A stretch of 64,000 nucleotides of DNA from Polyangium jinanense (lineage in GTDB: Bacteria > Myxococcota > Polyangia > Polyangiales > Polyangiaceae): NCBI RefSeq assembly GCF_028435365.1, contig NZ_JAGTJJ010000007.1, positions 124,001 through 188,000 on the forward strand, written 5' to 3'. Shown piece by piece: positions 48,079-57,078 of the stretch. The notes below the pieces were generated by a model. That model searched no databases and had not been told where the DNA came from. It worked only from the letters and a program-made list of their open reading frames with translations. The number at the start of each line of letters is the position of its first letter. Position 1 is the first letter of the stretch. The translations under genes were made by a program, and so were the position numbers.

Positions 48079-48699
48079 GTGGCGAGCTTTTATGCCATTC
48101 ATTCCGTCGCCGATTCGCTGGCGTCGTACCTGAGGTACGCGTATCAGGCGGATCAGGCGAAGCCCGAGCACTCGTCGCTCCTGCCGAGCTGCGATTTCGC
48201 CGTCCTGTCGAGCGGTGAAATGGGCGATGTGGGCGAAGGCGAAGACGCGCCCGTCAAGCCGCGGGTGTCGCTCTACATGTACCGAGCGACGGTCAACGAG
48301 CACCTCAGAAATCAGCCGCTCGGAGCGAGGCCCTCCGACGCGCCGCCCCCGCTCGCGCTCGATCTGCATTTCCTACTCACGGTGTGGTCCGACAAGGTCG
48401 AGGACGAGCTCAGGATCATGGGGTGGACGATGCTGAAGCTGCACACCCACCAGATCCTCGGCGCCTCCGATCTCACGGAGGAAGGCAAATTCGGGCCGGA
48501 CGAGGTCATCCACGTGATCCCCGCCGAGCTCTCGAACGAAGATCTGATGCGCATCTGGGACGCGATCCGGCGCCCCTACTGCCTCAGCGCCTCGTACATC
48601 GCGCGCGTCGTGCGCCTCGAGGATCTCGGAACGTACGATCCGGCCAAACCCGTCCTCGCGCGGCGCTTCGAGGTCCAGGGCAAGGGAGGTGGCTCGTGA
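48079..48699 (+). CDS. DUF4255 protein, Pvc16-like eCIS component (206 aa)
   Basis: The order of the N-terminal helix (YAIHSVADSLASYLR), the strand with RVSLYMYRATVNEHLRN, the LDLHFLLTVWSD core and the VRLE end is typical of the DUF4255 domain of Pvc16/Afp16. This is the terminator or cap protein that binds sheath and tube at the distal end. The GTG at 48079 is chosen because GGAGGA at 48064-48069 is nine bases upstream; the in-frame ATG at 48070 has that motif only one base away, and longer extensions would translate the hairpin leader. It is the first gene of the eCIS operon and overlaps the next by four bases (GTGA). Confidence 0.88.
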   Translation: MASFYAIHSVADSLASYLRYAYQADQAKPEHSSLLPSCDFAVLSSGEMGDVGEGEDAPVKPRVSLYMYRATVNEHLRNQPLGARPSDAPPPLALDLHFLLTVWSDKVEDELRIMGWTMLKLHTHQILGASDLTEEGKFGPDEVIHVIPAELSNEDLMRIWDAIRRPYCLSASYIARVVRLEDLGTYDPAKPVLARRFEVQGKGGGS

Positions 48700-49466
48700 T
48701 CGTCGAGCTCGTCGACGACCGCGTGCTCGGCGCGATCCGCTTCCTCGATGCGGAGACGGGATTGCCGATCCTGAGTCCTCTCTCCGTCGCCGGGGAGGGA
48801 ATACGCTTCGTCGCGAATCGCTCGGGCATGTTCGTGATCACCCGCGCGCGCACGGGCGCCGCGAGCATCGATGCCGAGCTCGCGGCGTTCACGGGCTCCT
48901 TTCAAGCGCCGCCCGGCGCGCCGGCGCATGGATCCGTCGCGCTCGAGTTCACGGTCGCCGATCCCGGCGGGCGGTACCTCTCGCGTGTCGGCACCGTGCA
49001 CCTGCCGCGCAGCCAATCGAATGCCGCGTTTTCGCCCGTCGAGTACCTCCTCTATCCATCCCCCATCGCGCGCCCCGTCGCGGTGACGACGAGCGTGCGG
49101 CTGTCGATCTCGTACGACGACGGGGAGAAGGTCGCGGGCGCGATCGTGGAGGTCTCCGTGCCCGTCGACGAAAACGTCACGCGTGTCGGCCGCGGCTTGT
49201 CCGACGCGCGCGGCGAGGCGATCGTCTTCGTGCCGCGTATCCCCGTCGTCCGATGGGGAGAGGACACGAGCGGGGCCGTCGCGACGGCTCCTTTCGAGGG
49301 AGAGGCGCGCGTCTACCTCGCGAAGGCGGGCTACGCGCCGCTTTATCCCGACGAGCGCGACGAGAACAACGCGACGCTCGCTTGGCAGGGGGCCATCGAG
49401 CTCGTCTCGGGTCGAGAGCACCGGCTCGATCCCATTACCATTTCGACGAACCCACCTACACCTTGA
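48696..49466 (+). CDS. Beta-sandwich eCIS-associated protein, carboxypeptidase-regulatory-like (256 aa)
   Basis: GTG overlaps the upstream stop, with GGGAGG at the right distance before it. The sequence is beta-rich with two apparent domains, about 1-115 and 118-256. The second contains SISYDDGEKVAGAIVEVSVP and GLSDARGEAIVFVPRIP, the pattern of carboxypeptidase-regulatory-like or transthyretin-like folds (a variable extension plus processed-by-rule loops). No catalytic residues, signal peptide or membrane segment. Located between the cap and the sheath genes, it probably decorates the cap or sheath end, but I do not recognise a standard Pvc counterpart. Confidence 0.7.
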   Translation: MIVELVDDRVLGAIRFLDAETGLPILSPLSVAGEGIRFVANRSGMFVITRARTGAASIDAELAAFTGSFQAPPGAPAHGSVALEFTVADPGGRYLSRVGTVHLPRSQSNAAFSPVEYLLYPSPIARPVAVTTSVRLSISYDDGEKVAGAIVEVSVPVDENVTRVGRGLSDARGEAIVFVPRIPVVRWGEDTSGAVATAPFEGEARVYLAKAGYAPLYPDERDENNATLAWQGAIELVSGREHRLDPITISTNPPTP

Positions 49467-49476
49467 TCCATCCTCG

Positions 49477-49483
49477 AAGGAGG
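49477..49483 (+). promoter_or_regulatory. Strong Shine-Dalgarno of the sheath gene
   Basis: AAGGAGG, seven bases before GTG 49491. It is the best ribosome binding site in the operon and fixes the start of the most abundantly needed structural protein. Confidence 0.7.
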
Positions 49484-49490
49484 GGCCCTC

Positions 49491-51854
49491 GTGCCTGAAT
49501 ACCTCGCGCCTGCAGTATACGTGGAAGAGACGAGCTTCCGCTCCAAATCCATCGAAGGGGTGAGCACCAGCACCACTGGCTTCGCTGGGCCCGCGCGCAA
49601 GGGCCCGGTCGGCGAGCCCGAGCTCGTCACGAGCTTCGCCGATTTCGCGCGGCTCTTCGGCGGGCTCGCCGATCTCGATCTCGGCCAGGGCGTCGATCCC
49701 CTGAATTACCTCGCGCACGCCGTGCGCGCCTATTTCAACGAGGGAGGCGGCAGGCTCTACGTCGCCCGCGTCTTCGGCGGTGATCCGGAGACGGACGGGA
49801 TCGCGAGCCTCACCTTCGCGGTGGGGGGTCACAACGTGACGCTCGCGGCACGCTTCCCCGGCAGCACGGGCAATGGCAAGTTCGTCTTCCGCGGCGTGAG
49901 GACGCCGGCCGCCGATGCGGCGCTCGCCGGCGCCTCCGAGGGGACGATCGCGGTCGTCACCGCGAACGCGTCGCCCGCGGCCGCGAAGGCCGACACGGCG
50001 CTCGGACCGACGTTCGACTTGAAGAACCTCACCACCCTCGAGCTCATCGCCGAGGCGAACAACGTCGCCACACCGAAGACCATCACGTTCAAGGGCAAAT
50101 CGGCCGAGGTCACGTCGGATACGGTGGGCACGCCCGGGAACGTGACGATCGCCAATGGTGAGGCGCTCGTCATCGAGATCGGCGATCTCGAGCAGACGAT
50201 CCCCCTCACGACCGGCACCTCGCTCGAGGCGATCGCCATCGAGATCAACAAGAGCCTGCGCGGCGGGTATGCGTTCGTGTCCGGCGCGACGCTCGTCCTC
50301 GGCACGGACGCGGCGGGCACGGGCGCTCGGATCGAGGTGAAATCGTCTCCCGCGACGATCGCGTTCACCACGCCGCTCAAGGACAATGCGAACGACACGG
50401 CGAACAACAACATCCCCGACATCCACGCGGTCGGGGTGAGCGACATCCAGGCCCGCATCAATGCGGAGAACCTCGCCGTCAAGGTGTTCATCGACAAGGA
50501 CGGCAAACTCACGTTCGCCACGACGGCGACCGGCTCGAAGGCAAAGATCACGGTGGAGGGGACGGGGACCGCGAACGCCGCGCTCGGCTTCGACACCCAG
50601 GCCAACACGGTGGGCGAGGGCGACGGCAGCGCGACCGATCTGTTCTTCAAGAAGCTCGCGAATGGAAACTGGGCGGACGCGGACGGCAATACGAGCACGG
50701 CCGCGCAGCTGCTCGCGCAGGGGGATGTGTCCCTCTTGTCGCTCTCGCTCACGACGATCGACGCCGACGGCGACGAGACGACGTACGAAAACCTCGCGGT
50801 CGACAAGGCGCACCCGCGCTTCATCGGCAACGTCCTCCCACCGGACGCGAAGAGCCGCGCGGATCACCTCGGGCGCCTCTTCTCGGTGACGGTCTCGACG
50901 AACGTCGATACGTTCGATCTCTTGACGGCGCTGTTCGCGAACAGCGGCGTGCGGCAGCTCGCGGGCGGAGACGACGGCGGCGAGCCCGTCACGGCGAGCT
51001 ACGCGAAGGGCTTCGCGGCGCTCGGCGGCGTCGAGGACATCTCGATCATCGCGGCCCCTGGCTCGTCGGCGTACACGGACGCGCACGGCATTCGGACCGA
51101 GCTCATCGCCGCGGCGGAGACGAGGCGCACCTACCGGATCGCGGTCGTCGATCCGCCGAAGGGCCTCACGATTTCGGAGGTCCAGACGCTCCGCGCGAAG
51201 CACGACTCGACGCGCGCGGCGCTTTATTACCCCTGGGTCGTCGTACCGAACCCGCTCGCGAGGCCCGGCAGCACGGACCCGCGCGAACTCGTGCTCCCCC
51301 CGTCCGGCTTCGTTTGCGGCATCTATGCCCGCAGCGACGTCGAGCGAGGCGTGTGGAAGGCGCCCGCGAACGAGGTCGTCCGGAGCGCGCTCCGCTTCGA
51401 CACCGACGTGAATTTTGCGGAGCAGGAGGTCTTGAACCCGATCGGGATCAATTGCCTGCGTTACCTCTCCGGCCGCGGATACCGCGTCTGGGGCGCGCGC
51501 ACGATGAGCTCGGATCCCGAGTGGAAATACGTCAACGTGCGCCGCTACTTCAACTACATCGAGCGCTCGATCGACGTCGGGACGCAATGGGCCGTCTTCG
51601 AGCCGAACGGCGAGCGGCTCTGGGCGAACGTACGCGAGACGATCGGCAGCTTCCTCTACAACGAGTGGCGCTCGGGCGCGCTGCTCGGCGCGGACGCGAA
51701 GCAGGCCTATTTCGTCCGCTGCGATCGCAGCACGATGACGCAGAACGACCTCGACAATGGCAGGCTCATCTGCCTCGTCGGCGTGGCCGTCGTCAAGCCC
51801 GCCGAGTTCGTCATCTTCCGGATCGGCCAGAAGACCGCCGACGCGGGCAACTGA
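49491..51854 (+). CDS. Contractile sheath protein with large insert (787 aa)
   Basis: Start fixed by a strong Shine-Dalgarno. The N-terminus (MPEYLAPAVYVEE, then AVRAYFNEGGGRLYVARVFGG) and the C-terminal 300 residues (GRGYRVWGARTM, WKYVNVRRYFNYIERSI, WAVFEPNGERLW, FLYNEWRSGALLGA, PAEFVIFRIGQ) are those of phage and eCIS tail sheaths (Pvc2/Afp2). Between about 105 and 450 lies an insert of some 350 residues that the usual 350-500-residue sheath lacks. It has Thr/Gly/Asp-rich strands, including GKLTFATTATGSKAKITVEG and LVLGTDAAGTGARIEV, reminiscent of flagellin/hook IN-type domains. It would project from the outer surface of the sheath. The protein forms the contractile tube around the inner tube (PVC/Afp model). 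Confidence 0.95.
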   Translation: MPEYLAPAVYVEETSFRSKSIEGVSTSTTGFAGPARKGPVGEPELVTSFADFARLFGGLADLDLGQGVDPLNYLAHAVRAYFNEGGGRLYVARVFGGDPETDGIASLTFAVGGHNVTLAARFPGSTGNGKFVFRGVRTPAADAALAGASEGTIAVVTANASPAAAKADTALGPTFDLKNLTTLELIAEANNVATPKTITFKGKSAEVTSDTVGTPGNVTIANGEALVIEIGDLEQTIPLTTGTSLEAIAIEINKSLRGGYAFVSGATLVLGTDAAGTGARIEVKSSPATIAFTTPLKDNANDTANNNIPDIHAVGVSDIQARINAENLAVKVFIDKDGKLTFATTATGSKAKITVEGTGTANAALGFDTQANTVGEGDGSATDLFFKKLANGNWADADGNTSTAAQLLAQGDVSLLSLSLTTIDADGDETTYENLAVDKAHPRFIGNVLPPDAKSRADHLGRLFSVTVSTNVDTFDLLTALFANSGVRQLAGGDDGGEPVTASYAKGFAALGGVEDISIIAAPGSSAYTDAHGIRTELIAAAETRRTYRIAVVDPPKGLTISEVQTLRAKHDSTRAALYYPWVVVPNPLARPGSTDPRELVLPPSGFVCGIYARSDVERGVWKAPANEVVRSALRFDTDVNFAEQEVLNPIGINCLRYLSGRGYRVWGARTMSSDPEWKYVNVRRYFNYIERSIDVGTQWAVFEPNGERLWANVRETIGSFLYNEWRSGALLGADAKQAYFVRCDRSTMTQNDLDNGRLICLVGVAVVKPAEFVIFRIGQKTADAGN

Positions 51855-51874
51855 CGAGGAGAACGTAGATCGCC

Positions 51875-52333
51875 ATGAGCACGAGCAAGCGACCGCCCTA
51901 CGGGGCATTCAATTTCACGGTCTCAATCGACGGGAGCGACGCGTTCGGCGGGTTCTCGGACGTCTCCGGGCTCAACACCGAGTTCACGATGGCCGAGTAC
52001 CGCGAGGGCAGCGACCCGGACAACCACGTCCGCAAGGTGCCCGGCATCTACAAGACGGGCGACGTCACGCTCAAGCGCGGCATCGTCGATTCCAGGGCGT
52101 TCTGGGACTGGATCGCCGACATCCGCAAGCGCGGGCCGCTCGGCCGCAAGGAGGTGCTCATCACGCTGCTCGACGAGGCACGCAAGCCCGTCCAGGCGTG
52201 GAAGCTCCTCAACGTGACCCCCATGAAATACACGGGGCCGACGCTCGCAGCGAAGGGCGGCGGCGACGTGGCCATGGAGGAGATCGTCCTCTCGGCCGAG
52301 GACATTCAAATGGGCTTCCCTGACGTCACCTGA
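51875..52333 (+). CDS. Inner tube protein 1, gp19-like (152 aa)
   Basis: The sequence starts with PYGAFNFTVSIDG and has FGGFSDVSGLNTE, RKVPGIYKTGDVTLKRGI and the closing MEEIVLSAEDIQM. These are the hallmarks of phage tail tube proteins of the T4 gp19 family (Pvc1/Afp1). Length is normal. It polymerises into the rigid inner tube inside the sheath. GAGGAG lies 13 bases before the ATG. Placed between the two sheath genes. Confidence 0.94.
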   Translation: MSTSKRPPYGAFNFTVSIDGSDAFGGFSDVSGLNTEFTMAEYREGSDPDNHVRKVPGIYKTGDVTLKRGIVDSRAFWDWIADIRKRGPLGRKEVLITLLDEARKPVQAWKLLNVTPMKYTGPTLAAKGGGDVAMEEIVLSAEDIQMGFPDVT

Positions 52334-52350
52334 TCGACGGGGCTACGCGC

Positions 52351-53949
52351 GTGATGAACCGGCTCGTCTTCGATAGCGCCCCTCGGGCTCCCGCGAGGGG
52401 CAGTGCGCGAATGGATGTGGCCCTCTTCGTGGGGTTCGCCGAGCGCCGCGCCGATGTGCCCGTCGCGGCCTCGATCAAGCGCTGGCTCGAGGAGGCCGGT
52501 TGGACGCGCGGGCCTTACAAGCGAGACGACGAGGAGAATCCCACGCTCGTCGACGTGCCGGTGCCGATCGATCGATGGGAAACCTTCGATCGGCATTTCG
52601 CGTGGGATCGTCGCGACGGACTCTCGGCGCCGCGTGCCGGGACGTACCTCGGCGCCGCCGTCCGCTCGTTCTTCGCGCAAGGGGGGCGGGCGTGTTACGT
52701 CGTCGCGCTCGCCCCACCGAAATGGTCCGAGGGGAGCCAGAGTGACCGTTTGACGCACCTCGCGGAGCTGCTCCCCGGCGTGGGCGTGTCATTCGACGCG
52801 TCTCCCGTCGATCGGGCGCTCTGGAGGGGCGCGGCGCACGTGCTCGGTTTGCCCGACGTCTCGCTGCTCTGCTTGCCCGACCTCGCGGCGCTCTGCGCGG
52901 CCGACGTCGTTCCCCCGGCGCCGCCGGTGGTGCCTTCGGGCGCGCCCGAGGTCTTCGTGGAATGCTCGACGCCAGAGGCGTCTTCGACCTTCACCATGTC
53001 GCCGCCCGCCGCGGGCGTGCCTCGCTGCAATGCATTGGGGTACGACGCGTGGGCCACGTTCGTCGCGCGCGCGGGGGCGATGCTGGCGCGCCACGCGCGC
53101 GAGGTCGAGCTCGTCGCGGCGCTGCCCATTCCGCTCCGCGACGAGGATACCGCGCTCGCCGAGGAGGACCTGCACGCGTTTTTGCTCACGTCCGGCGGCG
53201 AGGGCGGCGCGTGGGCGCTCCTTCCTCGGATCGAGAGCTCATTCGTTCAAATCGTGTATCCGTGGGTGAAGACGCCGGCGTCGGCGCTCTTGCCCGGCGG
53301 CGTCGAGAGCCCCGACGCCGTGCTCGCGGGCGTGCTCGCGCGGAATGCCCTCGCGCGCGGCACGTTCCGCAGCGCGATGGGCGCGGAGCTCGCCGACGTA
53401 TTCCAAATTTTCCCATTGCTCGAGCGCAGCGCGATCGCGTCGCGGCCGCGGGCTTCGATGCTCGGGCCGGTGACGAAGGGCGGGCACACGAAGCGCGCGC
53501 TCGACGTGCCGCTCGTCGACCGCATTTCGCTCCTCGGCACGACGCCTTCGGGCCTGCGGCTGCTCTCGGACGTCACGACCTCGCCGGACGAGGCATATCG
53601 TCAGGGCGGGCTGCAGAGGCTCGTCTCGGTGCTCACGCGCGCGTTGCGCGACGTCGGCGCCGCCATCGTGTTCGAGCCGGCCAATATGCAGACACGCGCG
53701 CGCATCGTGCGGCGTATCGAGGGGATCGTCACGCGGCTCTGGGAGCTCGGCGCGCTCCGCGGCGCGGCGCCGGAGGAGGCGTTTTCCGTGCGCTGCGACG
53801 ATACCACGACGACGCAGGCCGACGTCGACGCGGGGCGCCTCGTGGCCGAGATCGAGTTTTCCCCGGCGCACGCGATCGAGCGCATTCGCGTGACATTGAC
53901 GCTGCGCGAGGACGGCGCCGCGTCGCTCGGGAGGAGGGAGGCGCCGTGA
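52351..53949 (+). CDS. Second sheath protein (532 aa)
   Basis: The GTG at 52351 is followed at once by ATG; either could start. The fold pattern parallels sheath 1: AVRSFFAQGGRACYVVALA matches AVRAYFNEGGGRLYVARVF, and the C-terminal FEPANMQTRARIVRRIEGIV, LWELGALRGAAPEEAFSVRCD and SPAHAIERIRVTLTL match the sheath 1 end. It lacks the 350-residue insert but has other insertions near 170-215. As in Afp/PVC clusters, which carry two or three sheath genes, it likely forms the first rings near the baseplate or a minor part of the sheath. GTGA overlap with the next gene. Confidence 0.88.
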   Translation: MMNRLVFDSAPRAPARGSARMDVALFVGFAERRADVPVAASIKRWLEEAGWTRGPYKRDDEENPTLVDVPVPIDRWETFDRHFAWDRRDGLSAPRAGTYLGAAVRSFFAQGGRACYVVALAPPKWSEGSQSDRLTHLAELLPGVGVSFDASPVDRALWRGAAHVLGLPDVSLLCLPDLAALCAADVVPPAPPVVPSGAPEVFVECSTPEASSTFTMSPPAAGVPRCNALGYDAWATFVARAGAMLARHAREVELVAALPIPLRDEDTALAEEDLHAFLLTSGGEGGAWALLPRIESSFVQIVYPWVKTPASALLPGGVESPDAVLAGVLARNALARGTFRSAMGAELADVFQIFPLLERSAIASRPRASMLGPVTKGGHTKRALDVPLVDRISLLGTTPSGLRLLSDVTTSPDEAYRQGGLQRLVSVLTRALRDVGAAIVFEPANMQTRARIVRRIEGIVTRLWELGALRGAAPEEAFSVRCDDTTTTQADVDAGRLVAEIEFSPAHAIERIRVTLTLREDGAASLGRREAP

Positions 53950-54437
53950 CGACGAAAGCGCCGTTCTTGCGACCGCCGATGTACGCGTTCCGGTTCGAGC
54001 TCGCGTTCGATCCGGAGCCGTTCAAGCGGCCGAAAGGCGAGACCGTCGGCTCGTTCGCCGAGTGCACCGGGCTCGAGGCCACGATGGAGCCGAAGGTGAT
54101 CAAGGCGGGCGGGAACAATTATGGCGGAAAGCAGCTCGCCGGCCCCGTCACGTTCGCCACGGTGGTGCTCCGGCGCGGCATCTCGCGCGGCGGGCAGCTC
54201 TTCAAATGGTTTCACCGCGTGGCGAGCGGCGATTACGGTCATCGGTGTGGCGTGACGATCACCGTCTTCCCGCCCGACGGGGACAGCGAGCCGCTCCTCT
54301 GGAAGCTCTCGCGCGCCATGCCGGTGAAATTCAAGGCCGCCGATCTGAATGCGAGGGCCACCGAGGTGGGCATCGAGGAGCTGCACCTCGTCCACGAGGG
54401 GCTCACGCTCGAGCTCGGCAAGGGAGGCGGCAAGTGA
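53946..54437 (+). CDS. Inner tube protein 2, Pvc5-like (163 aa)
   Basis: GTG start overlapping the stop of sheath 2. PPMYAFRFELAFDPE, GSFAECTGLEATMEPK, NNYGGKQLAGPVTFATVVLRRG and GIEELHLVHEGLTLE follow the gp19-like tube fold. It is longer at the N-terminus than tube 1 and has more charged loops. In Afp/PVC the second tube protein makes the first ring on the spike complex, and the same role is likely here. Confidence 0.9.
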   Translation: MTTKAPFLRPPMYAFRFELAFDPEPFKRPKGETVGSFAECTGLEATMEPKVIKAGGNNYGGKQLAGPVTFATVVLRRGISRGGQLFKWFHRVASGDYGHRCGVTITVFPPDGDSEPLLWKLSRAMPVKFKAADLNARATEVGIEELHLVHEGLTLELGKGGGK

Positions 54438-55774
54438 GCGATCCGAAGCGAGCCCAGTTCGTGGTCAAGCGAGCTGGCGGCAAGAAGCAGACGATCGACG
54501 TCGATTTCAATCCGGCGTCGCTCCAGCTCACGATGGAGACCAAGCTCGCCCAGAGCAAGGACAAGAAGCTCGGCAAGCAGCAGGTCGTCAACGAGAGCAC
54601 CTCGAAGCTCTCGATGGAGCTCGTGTTCGATACGACGGCCACGGGGGCGAACGTCTGCGACAAGACCGAGCAGGTCGCGCGCATGCTCGGCGACACGAAG
54701 GGCAGCCCCCCGCCCGAGGTCCTGTTTTCCTGGGGCGCATTCGCGTTCACGGGCCTCGTGGATTCGTACAAGGAGACGATCGAGTTTTTCTCGGCCGACG
54801 GCGTCCCGCTCCGCTCGACGGTCGCGCTCGGGATGACGAGCAAGAAGGACGTCTTCAATCGCGGCCCGGACGGCCTCAAGGCGGGCAAATGGGCCGGATC
54901 CTCGTCGATGGAGAAGGGCGCGACGGAGACGCCGCGCGCGCCGGGGCAATCGACGACGGACGCGGGCACGGAGGGCGGCGATCCGAACGCCGGCCGGGCG
55001 ATCGCGGAGCAAAATAGCGAGGAAAACATGCGTTTTCCCGAGTCGGACACGCTCACCGTGGACGACGCGGCCCCGCTCGCGCCGCCCGTCCCGTTCGCCG
55101 AGGGGGGATCCGGCGCGGGGTTCGGTGCGTCGGCGGAGCTCGGATTCGGGATATCGGCCGAGTTCGGGATATCGGCCGAGTTTGGTATTGGTGTCTCGGC
55201 CGATTTCGGCGTGTCGGCCGAGTTCGGCCTCGGCGTCTCGGCCGATTTTGGGATCTCTGCCGATTTCGGCGGAGGAGGAGGTTCGTCCGGGATCGGGGGC
55301 TCCTCGGGTGGCGGCGTGCCCGGAGGTCTTGGTTCGTCGGCGGGGGGCACGAGCCGCCCCAGAGGTGCGTCGGCGGGACCCTCGCGTTCGTCCGGGGGCA
55401 GGACGCTCGGCGCCGTCGGGGCCGCGGGGCCGCGCGCGAGGCTCTCCGGCGGCGCTGCCGCCGGCGCGACGCGGGGGACGCGAAGTGGACTGCCCGGCCA
55501 AACCTCCGCCGCCGCAGGCGGTCCGGCCCGCGGGAGCCGCGCGTCGGCGGGCGTCCCGGCGACCCAGGGCGCTTTTGATGGCATTCACACGCCTTCCCCC
55601 GGGCAGGGGGCCGCGCGGAGGCCGCGGCTCGATCCTTCGCGGCTGCTCCCGTCGTCCGAGCCGGGAACGGAGCGCGTCGACGAGGACGCGGTGTTCGAGA
55701 TCGGGGGCAAGCTCGTGGCCGGCGCGCCGCGGCTCGGCGGCGCGAAGAGGCGCGTTCGATTCGACGAGGAATGA
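54434..55774 (+). CDS. Pvc7-like CIS tube/baseplate protein with repetitive tail (446 aa)
   Basis: GTG start preceded by GGGAGG and overlapping the tube stop. Residues 1-145 (VDVDFNPASLQLTMETK, STSKLSMELVFDTT, VLFSWGAFAFTGLVDSYKETIEFFSADG) are the N-terminal domain of the eCIS tube proteins Pvc7/Afp7, which link spike and inner tube. The usual C-terminal LysM domain is not seen. Instead, about 232-281 hold tandem SA[DE]FG repeats spaced by small hydrophobic residues, and the rest to 446 is Gly/Ser/Ala/Pro/Arg-rich and probably disordered. Strong lineage-specific remodelling of the tail. Confidence 0.85.
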   Translation: MSDPKRAQFVVKRAGGKKQTIDVDFNPASLQLTMETKLAQSKDKKLGKQQVVNESTSKLSMELVFDTTATGANVCDKTEQVARMLGDTKGSPPPEVLFSWGAFAFTGLVDSYKETIEFFSADGVPLRSTVALGMTSKKDVFNRGPDGLKAGKWAGSSSMEKGATETPRAPGQSTTDAGTEGGDPNAGRAIAEQNSEENMRFPESDTLTVDDAAPLAPPVPFAEGGSGAGFGASAELGFGISAEFGISAEFGIGVSADFGVSAEFGLGVSADFGISADFGGGGGSSGIGGSSGGGVPGGLGSSAGGTSRPRGASAGPSRSSGGRTLGAVGAAGPRARLSGGAAAGATRGTRSGLPGQTSAAAGGPARGSRASAGVPATQGAFDGIHTPSPGQGAARRPRLDPSRLLPSSEPGTERVDEDAVFEIGGKLVAGAPRLGGAKRRVRFDEE

Positions 55775-55965
55775 GCATGCGCATATCGATCGACAAGGTG
55801 GTGGGCAGCGTCGTCCAGGGCCCCGGCGATGGCTCCGGCGGCGAGCTATCGAGCCCGCGCGACGCCGCGCCCGAGGAGGGCGCGCTGGTCGAGGAGCGCA
55901 TCGACGAGATCGAGCGCGAGCTCCGCATTCGCGCCGCGCGGCGAGCGCGTCGCTGTGCCGATTGA
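55771..55965 (+). CDS. Small eCIS protein, possibly Pvc6/DUF5908-like (64 aa)
   Basis: ATGA overlap with the previous stop. An N-terminal strand (MRISIDKVVGSVV), a Gly/Asp-rich turn and a charged C-terminal helix (VEERIDEIERELRIRAARRAR). Size, layout and position beside the Pvc7 and Pvc8 genes suit the small Pvc6/Afp6 proteins (DUF5908), but sequence identity is too low for certainty. Confidence 0.55.
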   Translation: MSMRISIDKVVGSVVQGPGDGSGGELSSPRDAAPEEGALVEERIDEIERELRIRAARRARRCAD

Positions 55966-55992
55966 AAGGTCCCCGGGCGAGCACGAACGACC

Positions 55993-57078
55993 ATGGCCGA
56001 GACGAACCTCACCGAAGAAGACATCAACCGCGTGCGGCCGACCGTGCGGGTCTCCGGCAAGGCCTCCGACGGGGTGACGAGGCTCTTGTCGAGCATGCGC
56101 ATGGAGGAATCCGAGGGCGGGATGTCGTCGCTCGAGTTGCGCCTGCTCAATGCCGCGCGCTTCGAGGACGGCGAGGTCGAGCTCGCCTTCGAGGACGAGG
56201 CCACGATCCGGCACGGCGTCGAGATCGCGGTTTATGCGGGTGACGAGCTGAGCCCGCAGGAGATCTTCCGCGGCCTCGTCACGGGGCTCGAGGGGACGTT
56301 CGAGGTCGGTGTGGCGCCGGAGCTCTTCGTGCTCGCGGAGGATGCGCTCCAGCGGGCGCGCTTGTCGAGGCGAACCCGCGTGATCGAGGACGCGCGCATC
56401 GATTCGATCGCGAAGGAACTCGCCTCGCGCATCGGCCTCGATCCCGCCGTGAAAGGTTTCACGGAGTCGCTCGGCACGCAGGTGCAGCTCGACGAGACGG
56501 ACCTCGCATTCCTGCGGCGCATGCTCGCCGCGCGTGACGGCGACGTGCAGGTGGTGGGCAAAGAGCTGCACGTCTCGCCGCGCAAGGACGTCCGCCGCGG
56601 CGTGCTCGAGCTCATGCTCGGCCGCACGCTGCGCCGCGCGCGCGTCACGGCCGATCTGGCGCATCAGGTCACCGAGGTGACCGTGGGCGGCTGGGACGCG
56701 GTCGCGGGCCGGAGGGTCGAGGGCAGCGGCACAGGGACGAACCTCGGGCCCGGCGCGGGGCGGCGCGGATCGGCGCTGCTCGAGGCCGCCGTGGGCGCGC
56801 GAATCGAGCACCTGCGCGACGTGCCTGCGACGACGGACGACGAGGCGCGCGCGATTGCGGAGGCGAGCTTCGATCGCCGGGCGCGCCGGTTCGTCTGCGT
56901 CGACGCGACGGCTGAGGGCAACCCTGCGCTGCGCGTGGGCACGCACGTCCGCCTCATCGGCCTCGGCCCGCGGTTCGACAATACGTACGTCGTCGTGCGG
57001 GCCCAGCACCGCTTCGACGTCGAGCGCGGGTACGAGATCGATTTCGAGGCCGAATGCGCCTTCCTGGGAGGACCGTGA
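55993..57078 (+). CDS. Spike base, gp27-like half of Pvc8 (361 aa)
   Basis: Resembles the phage late control D/gp27 part of VgrG and Pvc8: an N-terminal strand set (VRPTVRVSGK, LLSSMRMEES), EIFRGLVTGLEGTFE, LFVLAEDALQRARL, then VQLDETDLAFLRRMLAARDGDVQV, and a C-terminal barrel ending VRAQHRFDVERGYEIDFEAE. In Pvc8/Afp8 this is fused to the gp5-like part; here it ends at a stop whose A begins the next ATG. Forms the trimeric hub at the tube end. Weak ribosome binding site; 27 bases after the small gene. Confidence 0.9.
   Translation: MAETNLTEEDINRVRPTVRVSGKASDGVTRLLSSMRMEESEGGMSSLELRLLNAARFEDGEVELAFEDEATIRHGVEIAVYAGDELSPQEIFRGLVTGLEGTFEVGVAPELFVLAEDALQRARLSRRTRVIEDARIDSIAKELASRIGLDPAVKGFTESLGTQVQLDETDLAFLRRMLAARDGDVQVVGKELHVSPRKDVRRGVLELMLGRTLRRARVTADLAHQVTEVTVGGWDAVAGRRVEGSGTGTNLGPGAGRRGSALLEAAVGARIEHLRDVPATTDDEARAIAEASFDRRARRFVCVDATAEGNPALRVGTHVRLIGLGPRFDNTYVVVRAQHRFDVERGYEIDFEAECAFLGGP

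Noticed and set aside
47224..48369. Minus-strand frame of 381 codons between the two secretion loci
   Set aside because: It covers the promoter, the hairpins and part of DUF4255, and its translation is low-complexity Arg/Pro/Ser.
48576..51908. Open minus-strand frame of 1110 codons
   Set aside because: Antisense to the DUF4255-associated and sheath genes, composed mostly of Arg, Asp, Glu and Val, with no recognisable domain.
55126..55275. Possible CRISPR or non-coding tandem array
   Set aside because: The short repeats are in frame and encode SA[DE]FG units; there are no spacers.
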